A stretch of DNA of 64,000 nt from Micropterix aruncella. Taxonomy: Eukaryota; Arthropoda; Insecta; Lepidoptera; Micropterigidae. The position numbers and the translations under genes were made by a program. Below are positions 43,001 through 55,000 of this stretch, in pieces. The stretch lies in contig OX155967.1 of NCBI GenBank assembly GCA_944548615.1, positions 23,393,997-23,457,996 of the forward strand, written 5' to 3'. A model generated the notes under the pieces. That model had not been told where the DNA came from. It worked only from the letters and a program-made list of their open reading frames with translations, and did no database searches. Each line of letters opens with the position of its first letter. Positions within the stretch are counted from its first letter, which is position 1.

Positions 43001-46000
43001 AACGTATGAAATGAACGTGCCACTCATCGTCCAGTCGGCGCGGGCGTTTGCCAGAACGAACGGCCGATCACTGATCGGTCGCTTTTGTAGCCGACGGCGA
43101 TATGCAATAACTGACTCATTCACCTGTAAGGTCATGGAACAAATCATCGACAAAGAACTGCGACTTTTACTGTCCCAGCAGAACATCATCAATGAGAAAC
43201 AACACGGATTTGAGCCAGGTCGATCTGTCGTAATGAATTTCATTCAATGTTTCAATGAGTGGACTTCAAGCTGGGATAAGGGAGACCCTGTGGACGTTAT
43301 AACGTGCGATTAGGGATCCAATCGCGTTATACCAACACAAAAAACAAGAGCGCCATTGAGTTTATTCAAAACGCGAAAAAGAAAAAATCATAGGTTAGGT
43401 TATGACCGAAAAATAAAAACCAACCACAGGGTCGGGGAAAGAATTTGGTTTGGCACTAAATCTGGCAAAACGGAGAATAAACCTTCGCAATTTTAAAATA
43501 AAACTACAAATTTAAAGTTATAAAAACAAAGGTCCTTTATTCAGCAGGTAGCTCCCTCAATCTCTTCTTCTGACATGTGACATGTTGTACTTTTTTAACC
43601 CTTCAGGCCTCGGCCCCTCAGCCGATTGAAAAATTGATGTCCCAAAATATTTTACTAAAAATTTGTCAAAAAATTGAATTATAACACTGTTTCACCAAAA
43701 CATTAATTACTGCCAAACCACTATACCCATAATTAAAATAAAAAATTTTAACAAAATAAAACATAATAAAGTAAAACAAATTAAATTAAAATAAAATTAA
43801 AATGGGGCCGCCACGCTGAATCGTGTTGTGGCCGATATCGGCCAATCGAGGCCTGAGGGGTTAATGTTCAATTTGATATACCCAGGCGAGAATAAATCCG
43901 GGCACGGTTGGCCGATTTGTGGAGTTGAATTTACATTCGGAAATAAAAGGCGACACAGCCAAAAACACGCTGTGACGAACGAAAAAAAAACCACCATTAC
44001 TTCTACAAACTCGTTTAGCGAATTGACCCCAAAAGAATTAAACGCTTACCAAAAAATAGGACCTTGTTCACATCACTTTAAAACACCGCACTTTTAGTGC
44101 ACTAACAACTGCGGATTATTCCGCTTTTAGCGAGATTTCAGTCGCCCGGCGCGAGTCAAAAGTGCTGCTAGCGCCATTTTGAAAGTAATCTTCCCTTCAA
44201 TGGCCGTGGCTAGGTTGGACAGACCGGAAATGCCGGTCGTTAAACCAACTTTAGGAGATTAAAAAAAAACTCATGACAACTCATTTTCACAATAAAATAG
44301 TAATATTTTTGTAATATTTATTAGATTTCTTAAAAAGGTTCTTTTGAACTTGATTTTTAATTAAATCTCTTGTTTTTTTTTTGTCATGGCAAGGACACCA
44401 GGAGGGTCATTTTTTATTGGCAATACGGCTATTTCTAATTGACAGCTAGAATGTCAAAGCTGTTAGCGATTTTTTTTTTGGAGACATGCTCTTAGATTTG
44501 GATCAATGATTATGAAACAACTCAAAACCTGAGTAAGACCAATATAAAAAACACGAGAAATACACGCGAAACATGTTGCAATGCGTGCAACATGTTTTTA
44601 AAACATAACATGCCTTGCAAATTTGGATTTTTGTTACAACGTAATATATCTGGATTTTAAGAAGGCGTTTGACAGAGTCCCTATAAACTGCCTACTATTT
44701 AAGCTTGAGCATCTGGGGTGAGAGGAAGTGTTTTGAGATGGATTACAGATTTTCTTACTAATCGCACCTTTCAAGTAAGGGTTAAAGCGGCTGTATCGGG
44801 CTCATATAATGTCCTCAGTGGGGTACCGCAGGGATCGGTATTGGGGCCAATGTTATTCATCCTATACTTGACAGACCTACAAGCTAGTATATCATCAAGC
44901 ATGAGTCTTTACACAGACGATACGAAGATATTTGCAAATCTACTACTCCGTAGCTGCAGCTTACAGAATGACCTCAACAGACTCAGCGCTTGGACATCGG
45001 AATGGCTCCTAACTTTAAATGCTGAAAAATGTGTTGTTCTTCATCTCGGTAAAAAGAACCCTAATCAGCGGTATTTTCTGGAAAAGACCAGTCTTAGTGC
45101 TGTGAAATCACAAAGGGGTCTTGGCGTAATAGTCACCGAAGACCTAAAATGGGAAGAAAATGTTACTGCATTGGTAAAGAAATCAAACTCTCTATTGTTC
45201 CTCATTCAGAAAGCTTTTCACCATATCACAAAGGGACTGATGCTGAAAATCTATAAGTCATTTGTAAGACCCATTTTGGAACATGCCTATCAGATATGAA
45301 ATCCATACTTTAGGAAGGATATCGATCTTCTAGAGAAGGTCCAGCGAACAGCGACTAATCTACATCTAACATACGAGAAAAGATTGTCGGCTCTCGGTTT
45401 GACCACTCTGGAGCACGGGGTGACTCAGAGCACGGGGTGACTTAATCGAGACATATAAGATCCTGACTGCATCGTATGATGTTCCTGGGTTGCAGACTAT
45501 CTACACCATGAACACTAATACACATGTGCGTGGGCATCATCTGAAACTCCAGCATGAATCATTCCATTCAAATCCCAAGAAAGATTTCCTCAGCAGTAGA
45601 GTGGTAAACGAATGGAATGCTCTCCCAAGTGAAGTGATCAATGCCAAAAGTGTCAGAGACTTTAAAAATACCCTGTTGGTTTTATTTTTTTATTTGTTGT
45701 GTGGGGCTCTTCTAAGGTCTTTAGCCTCTGGGGGTTCCTAATAGTTCCGTGTAGCTTGTTGGGTGGTTGTAGCCTTCTTTGTGTTACCTCGGTCGGTCTA
45801 ACTTATGGTCCCAGCCAGTAGCCTCCTTGAAGAGGGACTTAACTTGGAAGGGCCGCTGTGACCTCTGCCTGCGGTTTTGATCGGAAGTGCGGATCCGGGG
45901 GAACATCTAGGGCGAAACTGGGCAGCTTGCGCATCAGGCCTTGTCAACCTGCTTGCGCATTCCTGCAAATAACCGGGGGAGTCTGGAGACGTACGTTTTC

Positions 46001-49000
46001 TAAGAAGTAAGGGGTAGCTTTTGACCTGTCTTCACGTATCCTTGGCCACCCGATTCCGAGTCAGTTTAATGGGCAAAGGGGATCCACGACAAATTTGATC
46101 TACGAATTAACGTCAAAGTCAGCTATGGCCTCGAATCTGTGACCAGAGTCTCTAACCAAAACATAGTGAGATAGGTGATGCAATTTTGTTTAATTAATAT
46201 TTTCAGAACGACCAGAATATCCATGGACTATGTATTTTACATTCAACTTGCGTGATACAATTTTCAATGGAGGTTTTGGATACATCGTCGCTTACGTATT
46301 TCAATTTTGGTTTGGTAAGCTCAATATATCTTCCTCTGCCTCTTGATAAACATAGACATTTCCATCATGTAGTTGTCCAGTCCAATCTGGTTTCCAAATT
46401 ACTGATTTTAAAATATAAACTTACTGTAAAATCTTCTGAAGAAATTTGACAAACGGAGGGCCATCTTGCGTCTTAAGAGATTCCTTTATTCGGAATGATT
46501 CCACTCTGTACTTTTAACCACAGTAGGTTCTTTTGTCCTGACAATGCTAAGAGCAAAAATTTATCTGTGTAAATATATAATTTTTATACATAATAAAAAT
46601 ATATAATAAGTTTTGGACATACACCTCAACCTTTTTCAAAGCAGTTATCTCACAGTTTCCCATAAAGTTTGTTTTTAATATTTTATGTCAGACAAGTGCA
46701 ACTGTTACATAATGATAAAAACGATTTTTAATGTTTGTAAAAATGCTCAAACATCGGTTACCACAAACTTCACAAAAAATCCGTTATTTTATTATTTTAC
46801 AATGTTAAATAACCATGAAGGTTGTTTATATTTTGTTTATTTTTTGTTGAACTATTCCAAAAAGTCACTACCTTCATGGTTCAAGCCAAGGAATGGCTTT
46901 ATAGATTATGCTATAGTTAAGTTTCTCAAAAATATTTATCGTTTAGAAAATATCCGTTAGTTTAGAAAAAATAATGATGTCAAAAATGCTGCTACAAAAA
47001 TGCTGCTTTGCAAAAATAATGTTTGTATTTTTATCAAATATCTTTTTTTTCAAAGAATAATCAATAAAATCATTTCTGGTATAATATTTACATAAGTAAA
47101 TATTATCCCGAAGATTATTTCATTTATACAAAAATCATATCAAAATCGACAAATTATCTATAATAAGAAATTCAAGTCTGAACATAACGACCACCTAGAA
47201 AAATCTATGAACCGACCATGCTATCTATTGCAACATACGTTTCTAAGAATTCAAGAGCGAGTCTATTAGATCCAATATTCAAACTGCATATTCCCGATTT
47301 TGCATACTCAGGTATCGCTGGCACCTGTTTTAGCACCAATTCTATGTACTTGTCCTTTCCCTGGTATGTATTCAGTCACACTTAGTTCTAGTCAACCCCT
47401 TATATATTTCAACAGGTATTATCTCCATAACTGCAATGAATGGTTGTGACGGCTTATTCTATTTGACATCGGCGAACGTCTGTCTTCAGATGCGGATTCT
47501 ATCGAGAGATATTCGACATTTCTTTAAAGGTTTGAATTGTAGCAGAAATGATGAGTTACTGCCACCACAAACTCAAGAATTAATTTTTAAGGAAATTAAA
47601 AACTTCTATCATCGACATCTCGAGATGATTAAGTAAGTACCAAAGATAATTTAATAATGGTAAGTACAAGTGGTGAAACAACGATGGACATAAAGATAGA
47701 CTTTATATAATTGTTTTTACTATGTGTATATATTTTTTTCCAAATTTAAAATCATAGTGACAGCATATTTTAAAAAATTATCAACAATAAATATTAATTA
47801 TAATTATTAAATGTAGTGAATAAAGCACAATTTTGCAGTCTAGATTAACCTGCTGTTGACACAGGAAGCGTCCCGAATGTACTCGATCGCCGTTTGCATA
47901 TCGGTCTAATTATAATGGGAAGTAAAAGTATATAGCAAAAGACCGATTCAATGGCGGTATAACCATTCCCAACTGGGCAACCGGTTGAAGAGGTCTCAGC
48001 GGCCTAAGGTCTTAAATAGACCTAAAATGTCTGGTACAGAAGGCAACGGGAGACCACTGCAATATATATCTCTAGTAGTTAGCAATGGAAAAGTCAAAAA
48101 TAGCCATGGCCCTGAGTGCCTGGCGGCCCTATAATGGGTTAGGGGTGCTAAGAATCCCCGGGTGGAAAACTGGACCGGGATCACCAGTACGGAACAGCTT
48201 TTCCGGATGGCACAAGACCGACAAAAGTATTCAGAGCTAACAGCCAACCTCCAGTAATGGAGAGGCACTTCGAGGGGAAGAAGAAGAATGTGTATTTATT
48301 GTGACTAGAATAATCGTTTATGCATTCAACTATCATTTATTGACGTAAACTTAAAGGCATACTCTAGTGGCTCGTATTCTGTTAGTCGCAGGCTTAAACT
48401 AAGCTGGTACTAAAAATAGAATAGAATAGAATAGAATAACTTTATTGTGCTATAAAAACATAACTTAATGAATATTACGCTGGTTTTATAAAAAAGACAA
48501 TTTATGCACAAATGGCGGACTTATCGCTATAGCGATATCTTACAGTCAACCATTTGATAAAATAATTCCTAATTTTCACCGTACAATACACAAAGAAGTA
48601 GTAAAGTTAAATTTAAAATAAACTTATACAGATACATGTCAGTAACTTATGCTAAGGTTGCCCAGGGAAGGATAAAGGAGAGGACAAGGTGAGGTATTTG
48701 GTTAGTGGCTGTGTAAAAATAGATGTTTCTTCAACAATTTTTTGAAAGTATGCAGCGAAGGTGCATGCCTGATAGAGTGAGGGAGCTGATTCCATAAACG
48801 AGCAGAATGGACTGTAAAAGAGTGCGTGTAAACAGAAGAATGATGTATCGGAATAGCGAGTGTGTTAAATTAGGAACCTAAACACCTTCGTTATTTTGTT
48901 AATATTCCGTTTCATCAAAATTATGAACTGGTCTTAAATATTGAAATTTTCTGTTTTGTCTATGGCCGTTCCAAAGCGGTGTCCTAATTTTGACAGCTCG

Positions 49001-52000
49001 GTCACTCGCTCACCCGCCTGCCGCGAGTCGTCTCGTCACCGCACGCTCATTCCGCCACGTTTTCATTTGTTTTAAAATATACAAGGATTATCATACAATA
49101 TACAAAACTAAAAATATATAGAAGGATAATTATCATAATGTACAAAAGATATTGACACAGGCCTTTCAGGGCAAAATATAGATATTAATTAACGATTACT
49201 TACGATAATCGGAGCTCATCTTCTTCGATTTAAAAGGCAATGCTGAGCAAACATCTTTGAAATCGCGACAAAAAATCTTGGAAATCACGAGAGAAACAAG
49301 AGCTACACGGCGACTGCTCGATGCAGACTGCTCGATTTAGACCGTTCTTATTTAAGACCCCAAACACTACCCATCCGCCATAACACTTGTAAAAACGGAA
49401 TACCAAAATGGGTCTAAACAGTGCTTAACGTCAATTTAAACACCTGATGAGCTCTACATAAGTACGCTCTAGTTAGGATTCATGAAAGGGAATAACTAAA
49501 TGTCAGTTCAAAGTTAAGCATCGTTTTAGTGTGTTTTAGACCCCAAGTTAGGCACCAGTGAGAAACGGAATACTGAGATTATGAGATGAGAATAGTGAGA
49601 TAAAAATGGTACAGAAAAAAAACATTTTTATTCAGTCATTTTACAGACTATCCAAGGTGTAACAAAAACTTTTTATGAAACTGCATATATAGTGTAATTT
49701 TTTTCAGTTTGATTTCAGTTGTGAATATGGCATTTTCTGTCAACCTTTTGGTGAATTTTACCTTCAGTTCCATCATGATTTGCACCGTTCTCTACAATGT
49801 TACGGTAAGATCATTATCTATCTTATCACTAGTTCCAGTACAATATTCTAGAACATTTGTCCGTGCCAAATCACAAAAATAGATTCACAAGAATAAAGAT
49901 GGTAAAGAAACACATCTTCGATGAATCGAAAAAAATATCATTCAGTACATTCATAAATGAAAATTAGTATATACAGATACAGTAATCCCTCAATATTTAT
50001 TTAGGATTAAACCGTTTGGCATTGCAATGTCCGCCTAAGCACAAGCCCCGACTTATACATCCTGTTGCATATTGCTTTTGCATATTTTCAGCAAATAACT
50101 TCTTTACCATAACAAGAAAAATGGAAAAAAAATAGTTTTGAATGACAGAAGTTTTCCTTTTAAGGAGAATTGTTTTACATATAAAACTCATTTAAATCTG
50201 GTTATGTATTTTTTTATACTTTTGTTACCGAGGAAAAGCATTTCTTTATATTTAACTTTTTAATTCATATATATGTTTTTTTTCAGTAACAAAGGCCTAA
50301 ATCAAGAAAATAAAACATGATTTTCAGTTTAGATTTTTGTGTATAATAATCTCCCATAAAAGGAAAAGACATAAAATCGAGAAATATAATTAACAAAAAT
50401 AGGATTTAAAAAAACCTCTAACTTTAACAAATTTCCTATTCTATATTGGTAAAAGAATCATTCGCCTATATTATAGAAAAGATTATGCAACATGGTGTAT
50501 ATGCGACGATGGCTACGGTTACTTTGTGTAAAGATTTGATGCAATGTTAAACTGTGAGTTTGTATTCGTATAGACAATGGGCCCGATTGCGTTTCTTTGT
50601 GAACTAAAACTAAAATTATTCCAAGCAAACGAGACAGAGCAATACGTTAGAGGGGAATATGAAACGAACGATCGTCGATAAATACTACCTGCCGAACTTA
50701 TACTCGGGGCAGTTTTAATACGAAAAAGTGACAACCGGTCATCTCACACTCCGCTCTAGCCTATTGCTCTGTCTCGTTCACACGGCCTAATTTCCGATTT
50801 TAGTTCACGAAGAAACGCAATCGAGCCCAATAATGTGTTGTAAATAGGTTTGTTTTTTTAAAAACTTTAATGTAAAATAAATAAATAAATTACTAACGAT
50901 GCTTTCAACAATAACTACTTATTAATAATAACTTCAGGTGCTAATAGCAATTATACAAATTTTCTACTCTGACTTACTATTCCGTATTCAGTATTCAATT
51001 TATTCCTTCAGAATATACAATAAAAGCATGAAAATTACGTTTCTTTGTCTTAGACCCTACATGAGTTACCACCTAAGTCACCAATTAAGGTGAATTTTCT
51101 AGATAAAACCCTTTATCGTATCAGAGAAATTGCTCAGTTTGCCGATTGGTTAAATCTATGTGTTTCTTTTTCATTTCAGTCGATGGATGCTTTGGAACTT
51201 CTCAGCTTTGTCCCATTTCTGGGAATATGTTTTACTTGTGTGTACATTCTTTGCTATTGTGGAAACTCTGTCACTGAAACGGTAAGAAAGCATTTTAAAT
51301 GATATTCATCTAGTAGTAGTAGTAGTAAAAGGAGTGGGGGGCTTGTATCCAGCCCTTGATGTCACCTGGATCTATAGGATCTTTTGTAACTACCCACTTT
51401 GTGGTTGGGTCAGTGGGCTGCTAGAAGCCCAGTACTGTTTACAAGTCCATACAGATCACTGACCTTCAGGTTTGCATGTCGCTGGGTTCGAGAAAGGCTC
51501 GTCCCAGTAAACTGTGTCTTTTTGCGACGAGGCCTAGGCAGCGACCAACGATATGTATGCTGTCTTTAGTTTCTTCGCCACATATTCGGCAGTCCTTGCT
51601 CTCGGTCAAGCAAAGGTCGAACAGATGTGCTCTAAGGGTCGTGTGTCCGGTGAGGAGACCGATGGTGGTTCTAAGGTTCTTCTTGCTCATGTCAAGTAGG
51701 GCCTTGGTTTTCTTAGGAAGTGGTTGCTCCATCATGGCCTTTGCCTGGCGACATCCTTGGCTCTGTTTTCAGGATACCGGATGTTCCTGCTCCAAGCAGT
51801 CCCTGATGATCTTACCTATGGCGAAGGGGACCCCAATAACTGGCTTCGCCGGGCATTCCAGTGTGCCCAGTTTTGTCGGTCTGTTGGCCTCTTTGTTGCC
51901 GGGTATGCCCTGATGCCTTGATGGTCCATATTAAGGTGATTTTGTTGGCTTTTCCAATTTGCTGAGCTCTTTCATACAGTCCCAGACCACAGAAGAATCT

Positions 52001-55000
52001 GTGGTGGCTTTGGCCAGAGCGTCCAATTCTGCTCTGCTGTCAGAGCAAATAAGGATTTTTCTATTTTTTACCTCAAGTCGACTTTGGAGTTTTATGTATT
52101 CCAATATGGCAAACACCTCGGCTTGAAAAACCGTGGCATATTGTCCAAGGGGGATGCTGATTCTGTGGTTGGTTTTGAGTCCGTACACGCCTGCCCCAAA
52201 ATGTCCATTTGTTCCTGATCTGTCGGTGAACCAGGCGTCCGCATTGTGGCTTTGGAGCCAATGCGGTTTCTTTCAGTCTTGCCTGGTAGGGATTAATATT
52301 TTATAGGATTTCTCTACCAAGATTTTTTTAGTAGTTTATCCTGGGTTAGGGTGAATGGGCTTTGTGGAGGAGGTCTAGCTCAGGGTGATTGGGCCCTCTT
52401 CGCTTCCTCTTGCCGAAACACTTCAGTCTGGCAAAGTGTATTATAAGCTTGTCTAGAGCGTCTAATCCGTCTGTTGTGGTGGTCTTCATGACGCCAGTTG
52501 CAGCCCTTAGTTACCTTGAAGGCTTTTAAGCATGTTTTTTGTCTCAAGCTTTTTCACCCTGGGCCACCGGACTATTGCAGCATAGGTTAGTCTAGGTAGC
52601 AGTACTGCCCTGTAAAGCCATAAGGCGACCCTAGGTTTCGTCCACAAAGAGGCATAGAGACTTGTTTGTTTGCGCTTGAGGTGGTGTTTCCAATTAAGGT
52701 TTGGGTCTAGATAGACTCCAAGGTATTTGACTACTGTTGCGTATTCTATCTCCTTATCCCAGAGCTTAGGACGCTCAACGGGTTTGGGTTTCTATTATCT
52801 GGTTAAAATCATGGCCTTAATCTTGCTTGCATTAGCAGGCAGACCCTTGATCTGGCACCAGTCTTGGGTGGTACTTTGTCCACAAGCTCCTTAAGTATTG
52901 ATAGGAAGGTTTCTCTTATCACTCTGTCCACGTCGTCAGCGTAGACGTAGAAGCCTTGGTTTTGTAGATTTGTTTAGAGTTCGTCTACAACGATGCTCCA
53001 CAAGAGGAGGGAGATGACTCCACCTTGTGGACAGCCCCTGGCTGGGATTCCCGTGAGGAAGGTGTCGCCTTGATAGACGGTCAGATTCCTATTTAATAGC
53101 AGACTCAATGTCCAGTCAATGATGGTCTCTGGTATTCCTCGTCTATACATAGCCTTTTTTATAGTTGCATATGATCTAGTGTCAAATGCTCCTTCGATGT
53201 CCAAGAATACTCCTAGAGCGAGACCTATCGCCGCTAACTATGTCTATTGAACTCACCAGGTGATGTAGGGCAGTGTCTGTAGATCTGCCCTCCCTATAGG
53301 CATACTGAGCTTTAGCAAGCGGTTGAAAGGCTAGGTGGTTGGTTTTCAGGTAGCCGTCAACTAGTCTCTGAGGTATTCGTAAAGGCCCAAAATAGTCTGG
53401 ATAGTGTCAAAGTTTGGCTCGCAGAGGCTGAGGCAGTGGAAATTTAATGGTTCGAGAAGCGAGTAGAGATAGAGTAGGATAATTTAGTAGGTTAAGTTAA
53501 TTTTATATTTTTAATGTTGTATTCAATTACGTAAAGATTTTGACGGTTTCTGCCCTCTCTTCTTCATTTTGGTACCCCCTTGACACAGGTTTCATATCTA
53601 CTGATGGGGGTATATCTAAGATATAAATAAATCAATAAATAAATAAAAAAATGAAGTTTATATGGAAGAGAAATTAAGTCTAATTCCACAATTTGAATTT
53701 TTAAGTGTAAATTATGAAAATCTTAGCATTTCCCAGCGCACGTTTGCATACCCTATCAACTGTATTACATCATTAGTATTACCATTAGCGTTTTCATTTT
53801 ATTATATGTATATAGGTTGCCTTAAACGGATTTAATATTATTTCAGGGTTTAGAAATAGGAGATGTCCTTTATGAATGCGGCTGGCACACATTCGACAAA
53901 AGAAATAAGGAATTAATTTTGTTTATGTTGGCTCAGTGAGTATTTACTTGAATATATTCAGATTACTGTTAATGGCAATAGAAATAAAGAAAAAAAATGC
54001 CTGTCCTCACACTCCAGCGTTATGCTATCTGTCTTATGCCCGCTCCACACGTTCACCAGCGTTGGCCGCATCGCCTTTGTCCCTCTTGCTCTTTCCCATT
54101 CATTTTTCTGATATCATAGTGGTGCCGACTCGCTTCCACCTTAGCAAGATTAGCCAACATTCACCAACATGTGGAGCAGGCATTAGACTACCCATACAGT
54201 GTGCAGACATGCCAACTGGCATTCGTAAAAAAATAGCCTGTGTGGCTGTGCATTCAAGAGGTTTTATTATGTAAATGGCTATAATGGAATAGACAGATAA
54301 AGATGCAGATTGACAAACAATTTTATTCTTTATTCTTTATTGAGAAATCACACAGTATTACAGTAACAATATTTAAAAAAACAAATAAAACCAGTTACGG
54401 ATTTCAATAAAATTACATAAATTACATTTAAAAAACTACTTAATAAAACTAATGTACCTTCAATTTTAGTCTAGTATTAAGAGTGTGTGTGTATATGTTT
54501 GTAGGAGTGTGTTGACGGTGTGGGTGTGGAGTGTGAGCGTGTATGATATTAGTAATGGCGTATATAAAATATAATAATAATCAATAGAAATAGCTAATAC
54601 GAATAGTCAGTTTATTTTATCGGTTAGGGTTTGATTTAAGGAGTATTTATAAGTGATTATGGAATTATTAAATAAATCAATACCATTTAAATGGGTATTA
54701 TAAAGCTCACTGCAGCGTGTGAGTACTCCATTCCTTGATGCATTAGTTTTAAAACGCGGCAATCGAAACAGGTTAAATTGGCGTGTGGTCCTCATTGGGG
54801 CGTTAATACTGATCTCGCCCACCAGGTCAGAGCAATCGAATATACCATTCATTATTTTATAGAGGCACAGAGCATCATTCAAGTTGCGCCGATAAGATAG
54901 CGAATTTATTTTAAATAGTAAGTGGTCGCGATATCTGGCTGGACACAAAGTTTTTTTGGAGCGAGCGTTCCACCCGATACGCGATTATAGCAGATTATTT

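Noticed and set aside
34736..43085. One giant hAT element with ends near GTGATGGGC and GATCACTGATCGG
   Set aside because: The end similarity is too short, the interval holds several unrelated elements, and no 8-bp target duplication is visible.
46685..46960. 91-codon frame in receptor intron 4
   Set aside because: AT-biased residue make-up, no domain, and the exons on either side join in phase without it.
48420..48442. GAATA repeats as a CRISPR-like array or satellite
   Set aside because: It is the short simple-sequence tail of a minus-strand LINE; there are no spacers.
49715..49721. Alternative acceptor (GATTTCAG) a few bases inside receptor exon 6
   Set aside because: Using it breaks the reading frame, whereas the upstream acceptor gives a clean TM5.
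51476..51921. Plus-strand frames in the intron 7 LINE
   Set aside because: They are complements of the minus-strand Cys-rich C-terminus of the LINE.
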